Below are positions 1 through 5,242 of a stretch of DNA of 7,415 nucleotides, in pieces. The DNA is taken from positions 1 to 7,415 of the forward strand of contig CALXTG010000151.1 in NCBI GenBank assembly GCA_944391355.1, written 5' to 3'. The DNA comes from an uncultured Alphaproteobacteria bacterium. Its GTDB lineage: Bacteria; Pseudomonadota; Alphaproteobacteria; RF32; CAG-239. Position 1 is the first letter of the stretch. Each line of letters starts with the position of its first letter. The notes under the pieces are model-generated. The model was not told the origin of the DNA, searched no databases, and was given only the letters and a program-made list of their open reading frames with translations. A program made the translations under genes and the position numbers.

Positions 1-25
1 ATCAACAAATTTTGACTGTACCACA

Positions 26-1360
26 TTATACCGTCGGCCCTTTTTTAAGCGCCCCGGCAACCCAGGCTTCGGCAATTGCATCATAATCAAAGTAGAAATC
101 ATAATTTCCCGTTTCGGAAATATCCGGCACCTCATTGTTAAAATAACGGCCGTTGGTTCCCCAGTCGACGGCATAAACCGCCGGCATATGAACCATCACT
201 TTGATCTGATTATGAATGGCATTATTAACGCTGGCCGGCAGAACAAAATTAACCGCTCCGCTGCAAGTCAGTTTATAAATATTATTCGTCTCCAGAGAAA
301 TACTGCCGGCCGTCGCATCCAGCGCAATAACCAGTTCCTGACCGTTAACATTATTTTTGGCTTCATTGGCCCAGTATTTGGCCGAACCGAACGGACAATC
401 CACAATTTCACCGATTGCCCAATTTTCCGCCGCGGCAATTTTCTCGTCGCCGGCCGCAACAACTCTTGCCACCTGTTCATTACCGGTCGTTACCAGATTG
501 CTGCCGGCCGCGGTCACCAGATCCGTCTGTTTAACGCCCTCAGCCGTAACCAACGCTTTTTGCTCGCTGCCGGCTGTTTCGATAAAACCGACATTCGTCG
601 TTGTTGTCTGGTTCAACAGATTAACCTTTTCCGCCGCCAGATCTTCCACTTCGGCAATTACTTCGGCGCCTCTGGCTTCAATATCGTCAATCGCATCGCT
701 GAGTTCCTGGGCAATAACAGCCGTATCCATCGCCGAAATTTCGGCCGTATTATTGGCAACCTGAATAAAAACCGCACATTTGATATGTTTCGGCGCTGTT
801 TCGCTGCCCAAATGCAGGCTGTCTCCGTCATTACTGACACCGCCTGTTTCAAAGATTCCCTTAGCCGATCCCGGATTTGTCAAAGGCCCGAGCGACTGAA
901 AAATACTCGAGCTTGCACCGTAGGTTCCGTTATTCTGATAAACCTTATGACTGTGTTCGGGCAAACTGTCATGGAAAGGCTTACCTAATTCAGATAATTC
1001 ACTCAACCCCGATACAAAATGTATAATCTTCGGCAGGCGGATATGGCCGTTCAGTTCATCAACGACAAAAGCGCCGGTTTCGCCGTATTCTTCGACTTCC
1101 GCCTCATATTCTGCCGTCGACAGGGTTCGGATATTCTGTCCTTTTTTATATTCCAGCGCCTTGGCCCAGAAATCTTTATAAATCGAGCGGGCATTATAAA
1201 TCCATTCGCCGGTCCACAGCGGATACGCGCCGGTAGGAGCGGTTCCGACCAAACTGACGATAATATCAAAGCTGTCCCGCAACGGTTTATTATTAAACTT
1301 TTCAACTTCAGCCTTCAGTTCTTCCAAAGCCACGTTTATCCCGGTAAATCCGCGGGTCAC
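26..1360 (-). CDS. Phage tail fibre / collar-type receptor-binding protein, open part (444 aa from GTG)
   Basis: Likely a virion tail fibre that contacts the host surface. Residues 108-125 (RLPKIIHFVSGLSELSELGK) followed by a His-rich stretch (PEHSH, 134-138) and a segment ending KCAVFIQVANN (194-204) match the usual layout of phage tail-collar domains. Residues 215-255 look coiled-coil. Residues 264-313 contain short Gly-headed repeats of about 11 residues. A W-A-x(n)-SAKYWANEAKN linker (314-336) leads to a compact C-terminal domain (about 340-444) with VDWGTNGRYFNN and an aromatic FYFDYD stretch. The GTG at 1360 has only a poor Shine-Dalgarno sequence. The same frame continues upstream to an ATG at 1441 with a good one, but a TAA interrupts it at 1418-1420. 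I therefore think the intended gene is 26-1441 (471 codons plus stop) and that it carries a nonsense change. A product from GTG would lack the first 27 residues. The gene ends in TAA. The family call is firm; the receptor is unknown. Confidence 0.85.
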   Translation of the reverse strand: MTRGFTGINVALEELKAEVEKFNNKPLRDSFDIIVSLVGTAPTGAYPLWTGEWIYNARSIYKDFWAKALEYKKGQNIRTLSTAEYEAEVEEYGETGAFVVDELNGHIRLPKIIHFVSGLSELSELGKPFHDSLPEHSHKVYQNNGTYGASSSIFQSLGPLTNPGSAKGIFETGGVSNDGDSLHLGSETAPKHIKCAVFIQVANNTAEISAMDTAVIAQELSDAIDDIEARGAEVIAEVEDLAAEKVNLLNQTTTTNVGFIETAGSEQKALVTAEGVKQTDLVTAAGSNLVTTGNEQVARVVAAGDEKIAAAENWAIGEIVDCPFGSAKYWANEAKNNVNGQELVIALDATAGSISLETNNIYKLTCSGAVNFVLPASVNNAIHNQIKVMVHMPAVYAVDWGTNGRYFNNEVPDISETGNYDFYFDYDAIAEAWVAGALKKGPTV

Positions 1361-1441
1361 CGCTTCAAAATTGGCATTAACCTGATTGGCAATTGCCTTG
1401 CTTCCCCCGACAAACTCTTATGGCAGTGTTACTTCTACCAT
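1361..1441 (-). other. Original 5' end of the tail fibre gene, interrupted by an in-frame TAA at codon 8
   Basis: The ATG at 1441-1439 follows an AAAGGA Shine-Dalgarno sequence. It reads MVEVTLP, then TAA (1420-1418), then EFVGGSKAIANQVNANFEA, running in frame into the GTG at 1360. The peptide on both sides of the stop is what phage tail fibres typically begin with (M-x-x-x-TLP-[YN]-x-F ... A-x-QVNANFEA), so the frame is clearly genuine. Tyr is common at the stop position, and TAT or TAC to TAA is one substitution. The alternatives are reinitiation at the GTG after a 7-residue leader peptide, suppression of the ochre codon, or a sequencing error. TAA is the normal terminator of this same gene and of several neighbours, so recoding is unlikely. 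Confidence 0.8.
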
Positions 1442-1456
1442 ATTTTTTCCTTTCAT

Positions 1457-1500
1457 AAAAAAGCAGCCGCCGACAATACCTGCCCGATCGCGGCTGCTTT
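1457..1500 (-). terminator. Intrinsic terminator just upstream of the tail fibre
   Basis: A perfect 11-bp stem pairs 1460-1470 (aaagcagccgc) with 1490-1500 (gcggctgcttt) across a 19-nt loop. In the minus direction it ends in six T residues. The T-run is 6 nt from the fibre Shine-Dalgarno sequence, leaving no room for a promoter. One arm belongs to the 68-bp repeat that recurs at 2765-2832. Confidence 0.75.
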
Positions 1501-1557
1501 AAAACCGGGCACAAAAAAACCGCCCCGAAAGGCGGTTATAAAATTTTCTGTTAAAAA
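1490..1557. repeat. 68-bp direct repeat, copy A
   Basis: It matches 2765-2832 at 66 of 68 positions by my alignment, with mismatches at 1536 and 1544. The repeat holds a terminator hairpin followed on the minus strand by GTGCCCGGTTTTAAAGCAGC. In this copy the 3' part folds into a second terminator. Translated, it reads VPGFKAAAIGQVLSAAAFL before a stop. Confidence 0.9.
1513..1537 (-). terminator. Intrinsic terminator after the 281-aa membrane protein gene
   Basis: The stem AACCGCC (1518-1524) pairs with GGCGGTT (1531-1537) around a CCGAAA loop. In the minus direction it is followed by seven T residues. It lies 28 nt past the stop of the gene at 1565-2410 and inside the 68-bp repeat. A near-identical hairpin is at 2788-2810. 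With the hairpin at 1457-1500 it forms a double terminator. Confidence 0.85.
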
Positions 1558-1564
1558 GCTGCTT

Positions 1565-2410
1565 TCATTCTTCTGATAAAAACGGCATTTTAGTCTTTCG
1601 TCCTCCGAAAAACTTTTCGGGATTTTTTTCCATATCTTCACAAAATCCCTTATCTGGAAAACTGCTTCCTTGTTTCTGATTATAATTCTTCTGCGCTTCC
1701 TCCAAATAAGTCCGGCCGTTTTCATACAGAAATTCTTCATTCAAAAGTCTCGGACTCACCAGTTTTTCAAAATCATCAACACCAGCTTCCCGAACCAGTA
1801 ATTCCTGCCCTATCAAATACAACGGCCTTATTTTTTCATTATGAAAGCGCTGATAATTTTCCATTTCTACGCCAAAATCCCGGCAATAATTGACAATCCC
1901 TGTCCCCCAAATATAATTCATCGCATATAATTGGTCAGCATTATCCATTATTTTTTCCAAACGGGCGGCAAAATTTTTCTGCGGTAAATATAACGCCCAT
2001 TTTCCTAACATTGTCAGCACCACAAAAACGGCAAAGATACCGACCACCCCGGTAAAATCTTTCGCAAAGCGCTGTTTTTCCGACAATTCCTCGGTATCTT
2101 TATTTTTCAAAACAACAATTAACCGACGATAATCCCAAATCAACCAGACAGACTGCGCAAAAGCTATTGTCAGAGTACTTCCCAAAATCCTCCCAACAAG
2201 CAAATTCTGGGGATACATATAATATACCCCGGCCAAAACCAGCTCCAAAGTCAATAAAGACAGAAGATTGGCACCAAAATAACAAGATTTTTGAAATATT
2301 TTCCTCAGCCCGAAAACATAAAAGCGGCTTGCAATAAAAGTTACCAGCAAATTCGGAAGCATAACTTCCAACCATAAAACTTGCGCAACCAGCGTTTCGT
2401 CACTCACCAT
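1565..2410 (-). CDS. Four-segment membrane protein of an unrecognised family, long form with C-terminal soluble domain (281 aa)
   Basis: I do not recognise the family by name. The ATG at 2410 is chosen because a strong AGGAGGAG lies 5-6 nt upstream; an in-frame ATG 39 nt earlier has none. Residues about 10-100 form three membrane segments with the signature FGANLLS at the start of the second and IWDYRR just after the third. The same layout is seen in the small proteins at 2854-3168, 3182-3442 and 3587-3847. A fourth membrane segment (about 120-145, GVVGIFAVFVVLTMLGKWAL) is followed by a charged soluble domain of roughly 135 residues absent from the paralogues. It ends in TGA and is followed by two terminators. 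A candidate promoter precedes it, so it may be an independent transcription unit. The role is unknown; exclusion of other phages or envelope modification are guesses. Confidence 0.8.
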   Translation of the reverse strand: MVSDETLVAQVLWLEVMLPNLLVTFIASRFYVFGLRKIFQKSCYFGANLLSLLTLELVLAGVYYMYPQNLLVGRILGSTLTIAFAQSVWLIWDYRRLIVVLKNKDTEELSEKQRFAKDFTGVVGIFAVFVVLTMLGKWALYLPQKNFAARLEKIMDNADQLYAMNYIWGTGIVNYCRDFGVEMENYQRFHNEKIRPLYLIGQELLVREAGVDDFEKLVSPRLLNEEFLYENGRTYLEEAQKNYNQKQGSSFPDKGFCEDMEKNPEKFFGGRKTKMPFLSEE

Positions 2411-2439
2411 ACACTCCTCCTGAGAAAAATTACTAATAA

Positions 2440-2468
2440 TAAATATCACTTGTAAAAATATCCGTCAA
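2440..2468 (-). promoter_or_regulatory. Candidate sigma-70 promoter for the 281-aa membrane protein
   Basis: TTGACG (2468-2463) is followed after 17 nt by TATTTA (2445-2440), 30 nt upstream of the start codon. The -35 is close to consensus and the -10 weak; a GATATT at 15-nt spacing is an alternative. It lies between a terminator and the gene's ribosome binding site. Confidence 0.45.
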
Positions 2469-2476
2469 GTAGAAAG

Positions 2477-2506
2477 AGGGAAGAAACTCCGATAAAGAAT
2501 CTCCCT
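2477..2506 (-). terminator. Probable terminator after the 90-aa ORF
   Basis: AGGGA (2477-2481) pairs with TCCCT (2502-2506), with a second short helix inside. On the minus strand an A-rich arm precedes it and a CTCTTTC tract follows. It is imperfect and weaker than the other hairpins here, but sits directly downstream of the stop at 2515. Confidence 0.45.
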
Positions 2507-2514
2507 TTTTAATG

Positions 2515-2787
2515 CTAATTTTCTTCAGACCATCTTTTTCCCCAATTTTTTATACCCGGGAAAAAAGTATCCGCAACTCCCCAACCGGCTCTTCTCAAAA
2601 TATCTTCCCCGCCTTCATGTTCTTTCACTCCTTGAGCAACCTCCTTAACAACATTATTCCCTAATCTGACCGGAGAGAATTTTCTCAAAGCAATAGAAAC
2701 AGCTCTCGTCAAATGTGCCATTGGTTTTTGGGTATATCTGTTAAAAACACCATACGCCAGCGCTGCGGCTGCTTTAAAACCGGGCAC
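2515..2787 (-). CDS. Hypothetical small protein of 90 aa with basic, amphipathic segments
   Basis: I do not recognise it. It begins with MPGFKAAAALAYG and continues through basic and amphipathic stretches (AVSIALRKFSPVRLG; ILRRAGWGVADTFFPGIKNW) to SEEN. No signal peptide or clear membrane segment is visible. The start is uncertain: the GTG at 2787 immediately follows the T-run of a terminator and lies inside copy B of the 68-bp repeat, with only GGGGCGG in the hairpin stem as a possible ribosome site. The next in-frame ATG is at 2721 and lacks a Shine-Dalgarno sequence. The 5' end may have been created by the repeat insertion, replacing an original start. AGA codons are frequent, as in the neighbouring accessory genes and unlike the fibre gene. 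It could be a degraded fragment. Confidence 0.5.
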   Translation of the reverse strand: MPGFKAAAALAYGVFNRYTQKPMAHLTRAVSIALRKFSPVRLGNNVVKEVAQGVKEHEGGEDILRRAGWGVADTFFPGIKNWGKRWSEEN

Positions 2788-2832
2788 AAAAAAACCGCCC
2801 CGAAAGGCGGCTATAAAAATTTCTGTTAAAAA
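2765..2832. repeat. 68-bp direct repeat, copy B
   Basis: Partner of 1490-1557, displaced by exactly 1275 bp. Here the repeat supplies the terminator after the 105-aa membrane protein gene and the first codons of the 90-aa ORF. The second hairpin arm present next to copy A is missing. Confidence 0.9.
2788..2810 (-). terminator. Intrinsic terminator after the 105-aa membrane protein gene
   Basis: CCGCC (2795-2799) pairs with GGCGG (2806-2810) around CCGAAA. Seven T residues follow in the minus direction. It is the same hairpin as at 1513-1537, duplicated as part of the 68-bp repeat. Confidence 0.8.
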
Positions 2833-2853
2833 TCCGTTAAGCCATAATTGTTA

Positions 2854-3168
2854 CTATGGCTGATGTTCTGCTTTTACAACCCGCTGCCTCAGACAATCAT
2901 AAATTAAAATTATCATTTCCGGAAAAGCACATAATGCCATCCCCATCCAGATATAACGAATATTCGTAATATCTCTCACCGCTCCGAGAATCACTCCCAG
3001 CAACACCCAAGAAAACAAATTAGCCGCAAAATAAATATGCTGATGCCAGAACTTTCTTAAAATCCAGACAGCTAATGAACGGACAAGAAACATAAAGATG
3101 CCGAATGCAGCAAGAAACCCTATTATGGTTACAAACATTTTATATAAATATACTGTATCATTTTCCAT
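2854..3168 (-). CDS. Small three-segment membrane protein, ANxxS family (104 aa)
   Basis: A paralogue of the membrane proteins around it, of unknown role. The first membrane segment is about residues 9-33, followed by a basic linker (ILRKFWHQH). The signature FAANLFS opens the second segment. The third segment ends IILIYDCLRQR, matching the aromatic-Asp and basic tail of the relatives. From the Ala-Ala-Asn to the Asp is 44 residues, against 45 and 48 in the paralogues. The start is ATG at 3168; a GTG directly before it at 3171 is equally well placed relative to AAAGGA. It ends in TAG. The gene starts 13 nt after the original stop of the preceding paralogue (3182), so the two were probably cotranscribed. 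Its first 19 codons and leader are duplicated as a remnant at 3499-3573. Confidence 0.75.
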   Translation of the reverse strand: MENDTVYLYKMFVTIIGFLAAFGIFMFLVRSLAVWILRKFWHQHIYFAANLFSWVLLGVILGAVRDITNIRYIWMGMALCAFPEMIILIYDCLRQRVVKAEHQP

Positions 3169-3208
3169 CACACAAATTCCTTTAGATTTTCGCTTTTTTA
3201 TACATATC

Positions 3209-3442
3209 TCAAAATAAAACCGGTACCTGACTCATTGAAGCCTGAAGCAGAGCAACAAAAACAGCTACCCCCCAGGAATCATCCCGATAAATCAGAACTG
3301 CAACCACAAAAACCGAAAAAAAAGATAAAATATTTGCAGCAACAAAATCTCCTCTGTGACTTCTACGCAAGAGATAAAGATAAATACGGCTCAATACAAA
3401 AGCAATACACAAATATCCTAAATTTAAAATCAAATCTCCCAT
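3209..3442 (-). CDS. Small membrane protein, ANxxS family, truncated by Trp-to-stop (77 of 86 aa)
   Basis: Near-duplicate of the gene at 3587-3847. The ATG at 3442 has AAGGAAAT upstream. Three membrane segments are visible, with VAANILS opening the second. At 3209-3211 the codon TGA replaces the TGG (3614-3616) of the sister copy, so the product ends QVPVLF and loses the last nine residues WDMYKKAKI. Reading on, the old frame continues without change to TAA at 3182-3184, which shows the original gene was 3182-3442. The lost end carries the aromatic-Asp and basic tail conserved in the other three paralogues, so the protein may be non-functional or altered in topology. Residues 33-77 are nearly identical to the sister copy while 1-32 have diverged strongly. 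Confidence 0.7.
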   Translation of the reverse strand: MGDLILNLGYLCIAFVLSRIYLYLLRRSHRGDFVAANILSFFSVFVVAVLIYRDDSWGVAVFVALLQASMSQVPVLF

Positions 3443-3473
3443 ATTTCCTTGCCCTCAACACAAATTTTTGTAT

Positions 3474-3502
3474 ATAGAAGCACATTTTTTCTCTATAATC
3501 AA
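3474..3502 (-). promoter_or_regulatory. Candidate promoter in duplication unit 1
   Basis: TTGATT (3502-3497) is followed after 17 nt by TTCTAT (3479-3474). The same arrangement occurs 405 bp away at 3879-3907. It precedes the truncated membrane-protein gene. Other AT-rich -10 candidates lie 2-4 nt further on. Confidence 0.35.
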
Positions 3503-3573
3503 GATGTAAACAGGATAAGAAACCCTATCATGGTTACAAACATTTTATATAAATACACTGTATCATTTTCCAT
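3499..3573 (-). pseudogene. 5' remnant of the 105-aa membrane protein gene (24 codons)
   Basis: From ATG at 3573 it reads MENDTVYLYKMFVTMIGFLI and then runs out of homology and stops. The first 19 codons match the gene at 2854-3168 apart from a few substitutions, including its AAAGGA-type leader. Homology ends at the AAGAAAC boundary of the tandem duplication. It is a by-product of that event and probably yields no useful protein, although the leader and ribosome site remain intact. Confidence 0.8.
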
Positions 3574-3586
3574 CACTCAAATTCCT

Positions 3587-3847
3587 TTAGATTTTCGCTT
3601 TTTTATACATATCCCAAAATAAAACCGGTACTTGACTCATTGAAGCCTGAAGCAAAGCAACAAAAACAGCTCCCCCCCAGGAATCATCCCGATAAATCAG
3701 AACTGCAACCACAAAAACCGAAAAAAAAGATAAAATATTTGCAGTAACAAAATCTCCGGCATTTTTCTTAGATAAAAAATAAAAATACACGCGACTTAAA
3801 ACAAAAGCGGCACATAAATATCCTAAATCTACAAACCAATATCTCAT
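3587..3847 (-). CDS. Small three-segment membrane protein, ANxxS family, intact copy (86 aa)
   Basis: The intact member of the duplicated pair. The ATG at 3847 is preceded by AAGGAAGT. Segments: about 5-25 (LGYLCAAFVLSRVYFYFL), a charged turn SKKNAGD, about 33-51 opening with VTANILS, an acidic turn RDD, then about 59-78, ending FWDMYKKAKI with a basic tail. Positive charges in the first linker and at the C-terminus suggest both face the cytoplasm, with the N-terminus outside; this topology is inferred. No named family is recognised. Size and number of membrane segments would suit a holin or a superinfection-exclusion protein, but nothing in the sequence decides. It ends in TAA and lies downstream of a terminator and a candidate promoter. 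Confidence 0.8.
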   Translation of the reverse strand: MRYWFVDLGYLCAAFVLSRVYFYFLSKKNAGDFVTANILSFFSVFVVAVLIYRDDSWGGAVFVALLQASMSQVPVLFWDMYKKAKI

Positions 3848-3878
3848 ACTTCCTTGTCCTTAACACAAATTTTAGTAT

Positions 3879-3907
3879 ATAAGAACATATTTTTCTACCG
3901 AAGTCAA
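3879..3907 (-). promoter_or_regulatory. Candidate promoter for the intact 86-aa membrane protein
   Basis: TTGACT (3907-3902) and TCTTAT (3884-3879) are 17 nt apart, just past the terminator of the preceding gene and 32 nt before the start codon. The counterpart in the other duplication unit is at 3474-3502. Confidence 0.4.
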
Positions 3908-3912
3908 GAAAC

Positions 3913-3939
3913 AAACGGGATAAGAAACTTATCCCGTTT
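3913..3939 (-). terminator. Terminator hairpin after the 256-aa gene
   Basis: A perfect 12-bp stem pairs AAACGGGATAAG (3913-3924) with CTTATCCCGTTT (3928-3939) around a 3-nt loop. The minus-strand tail is TTTGTTTCTT. It begins 7 nt past the stop at 3946. The tandem duplication ends in its loop. Confidence 0.75.
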
Positions 3940-3945
3940 ATATAT

Positions 3946-4716
3946 CTACTCATTAGGCATTAACATATCTCTCTTAAAAGCCTCTAAATCAGTAGCCTCA
4001 GAAGCAGAATATCTGTCAAGAAACTCTTGAGTAATCCCTTTGTCCCCATTCTGAGCTAAGTCAGTATCAATCAATAACTTTGAAACAGCACAACTTAATC
4101 CCCAATCAGCTATATCTTTGAAGAACTTTTTTACCATCATTATATTATCAAAATCTTCCCATGTTTCCCGAGTAGCTTTTACAACTTTGGGACTACGAGA
4201 CTGAGCGAGCTGATATCTTTGATCTAATTGGTGTCTCTTTTGGTTAAAACAATCCGCATAACTTTCATTACCAACACCAATTGTCCCTTTTAATTTACAA
4301 GCAGCTCCGTTCAAATCAGACCACATTCTGTCAGCAGCACCTCCCGTTAAATGATACAAACTCTCTATTCCGGCATCACTCAATCCTTCCTTAAAATTCT
4401 CCCAATCCTTTTTAAAATCGATTTTCTGTTCGGAAAAAAGATTATTTCTCTCAGTATTCAAATCATTTGTCCAATAAAGATTTGATGGAAATTTTGGTTT
4501 TCCATTTATATACTGTCCGGGTAAACTTGAATTTTTACTTTCAACATTATTATTCATGTTTCTTTCCGTCTCTGGAGATTGTTCAATCCCCAAACGCTTA
4601 AGATCATAATCCGGTTTTAACAAGTTTTTACTTGGTTGGTACCCATATCCCATAATATCCGGGATTACTTGATCTAAAATATAACCTATTCCATCAGTTT
4701 CTTTCGACTTTTCCAT
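3946..4716 (-). CDS. Hypothetical phage protein sharing an N-terminal motif with the next-upstream virion gene (256 aa)
   Basis: I do not recognise the body of this protein. ATG at 4716 is chosen because AGAGGAA lies upstream at good spacing; an in-frame ATG 21 nt earlier has no ribosome site. Residues 8-25 (DGIGYILDQVIPDIMGYG) closely match residues 14-31 of the 151-aa protein at 4774-5229, after which the two diverge completely. The rest is soluble and Asn/Asp/Lys-rich, with a Gly-Gly-Ala-Ala stretch near 120 and a helical, charged C-terminal half. The paired N-terminus suggests a shared docking or packaging tag, so it may be a virion-associated or ejected protein; this is inference. It is more AT-rich than the structural genes upstream. 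It ends in TAG with a terminator directly after it. Confidence 0.75.
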   Translation of the reverse strand: MEKSKETDGIGYILDQVIPDIMGYGYQPSKNLLKPDYDLKRLGIEQSPETERNMNNNVESKNSSLPGQYINGKPKFPSNLYWTNDLNTERNNLFSEQKIDFKKDWENFKEGLSDAGIESLYHLTGGAADRMWSDLNGAACKLKGTIGVGNESYADCFNQKRHQLDQRYQLAQSRSPKVVKATRETWEDFDNIMMVKKFFKDIADWGLSCAVSKLLIDTDLAQNGDKGITQEFLDRYSASEATDLEAFKRDMLMPNE

Positions 4717-4740
4717 ATCAAAATTCCTCTCAATCATAAA

Positions 4741-4768
4741 TTAAAAAATAGGGAGCATAAAGCTCCCT
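4741..4768 (-). terminator. Intrinsic terminator between the 151-aa and 256-aa genes
   Basis: AGGGAGC (4750-4756) pairs with GCTCCCT (4762-4768), loop ATAAA. On the minus strand it is followed by ATTTTTTAA. It starts 5 nt past the stop at 4774. Only 24 nt separate its end from the next start codon, too little for a separate promoter. Confidence 0.85.
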
Positions 4769-4773
4769 GCAAA

Positions 4774-5229
4774 TTACTTACCGTAACCGGACATATTCAG
4801 GCTGCGCCGATACGGAAAAGTATCTTGCGGCAGATTGGCCTGCGCCGGTGTAAGCAGCGCCTGCAAAGAACGTCCATAATTCTGGCTGCTCTGATCATAA
4901 TTATCCTGCAGACGTTCGGCATAAGCCTGCTGCTGTTGCAAAAACGGTTCCTGATCATAACCTGACATTTCCTGACCGTTTAATCCGTTCTGTCTCTGCT
5001 CCCTTTGGATTTTCTGCAGATAATCCTGATAGATATCGCTGGATTTTCCGCCGGCCATTGCGCCGTAACTCAGAGCTTCCAACCCGTCACCGCCGGCCAG
5101 ATTAATCAACCCGGAAGTCAGTAATCCTGCGCCTAATCCTGATCCGAGGATATCGGGCATAATCTGTTTCAAAATATATCCGATTCCGGAGGAATCTCCA
5201 TCGTTTTTTGTATTTACTGTATCTGACAT
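4774..5229 (-). CDS. Gln-rich phage structural or internal virion protein (151 aa)
   Basis: The ATG at 5229 follows AGGAGATA at good spacing. Residues 14-31 (SGIGYILKQIMPDILGSG) form the motif shared with the 256-aa protein downstream. This leads into a small Gly/Ala-rich hydrophobic patch (about 30-62) that could contact a membrane. The remainder is hydrophilic and Gln/Asn/Tyr-rich, with coiled-coil character (DYLQKIQREQRQ; QQQQAYAERLQDNYDQ). Composition and its place just after the S74 virion protein suggest an internal or ejected virion component of a short-tailed phage. No enzyme motif is present. It ends in TAA. It is preceded by a terminator whose T-run joins its Shine-Dalgarno sequence, so expression depends on read-through. 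Confidence 0.75.
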   Translation of the reverse strand: MSDTVNTKNDGDSSGIGYILKQIMPDILGSGLGAGLLTSGLINLAGGDGLEALSYGAMAGGKSSDIYQDYLQKIQREQRQNGLNGQEMSGYDQEPFLQQQQAYAERLQDNYDQSSQNYGRSLQALLTPAQANLPQDTFPYRRSLNMSGYGK

Positions 5230-5242
5230 TTATATATCTCCT

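Larger units (their letters stand above)
3112..3516. repeat. 405-bp tandem duplication, unit 1
   Basis: AAGAAAC occurs at 3112, 3517 and 3922, exactly 405 bp apart. The two intervals align with no net length change, for example stop codon positions 3182 and 3587, start codons 3442 and 3847, and promoter -35 boxes 3497 and 3902. Each unit contains the 5' end of the 105-aa gene, a complete membrane-protein gene, its leader and promoter, and half of a terminator. Confidence 0.9.
3517..3921. repeat. 405-bp tandem duplication, unit 2
   Basis: Partner of 3112-3516. Its distal boundary (AAGAAAC at 3922) lies in the apex of the terminator hairpin at 3913-3939. The internal junction at 3517 keeps only the left hairpin arm (aaacaggataag, 3508-3519). 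This points to recombination at a 7-bp microhomology. Confidence 0.9.

Noticed and set aside
1..25. Possible attachment site or gene start at the left edge
   Set aside because: Only 25 bases after the fibre stop are visible, with no repeat or ribosome site that can be supported.
188..988. Long open frame on the plus strand opposite the tail fibre gene
   Set aside because: It is the complement of a gene with clear fibre domains, its peptide is rich in Arg, Asn and Ile with no recognisable pattern, and it has no convincing ribosome site.
1019..1576. Plus-strand open frame crossing the fibre 5' end and both terminators
   Set aside because: It runs through two hairpins and the repeat and shows no protein-like pattern; an antisense shadow.
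1453..1740. Minus-strand frame ending VPGFKAAAIGQVLSAAAFL
   Set aside because: It overlaps the 3' end of the 281-aa gene out of frame and extends through its terminators. The similarity to the start of the 90-aa ORF comes only from the 68-bp DNA repeat.
3209..3211. TGA read as Trp, which would restore the 86-aa membrane protein
   Set aside because: TGA ends the GNAT-like gene in an ATGA overlap with the next start and ends the 281-aa gene, so it acts as a stop here.
3235..3477. Plus-strand frame rich in Lys, Gln and Pro
   Set aside because: Antisense to the duplicated membrane protein gene; the apparent composition is the complement of membrane-segment codons.
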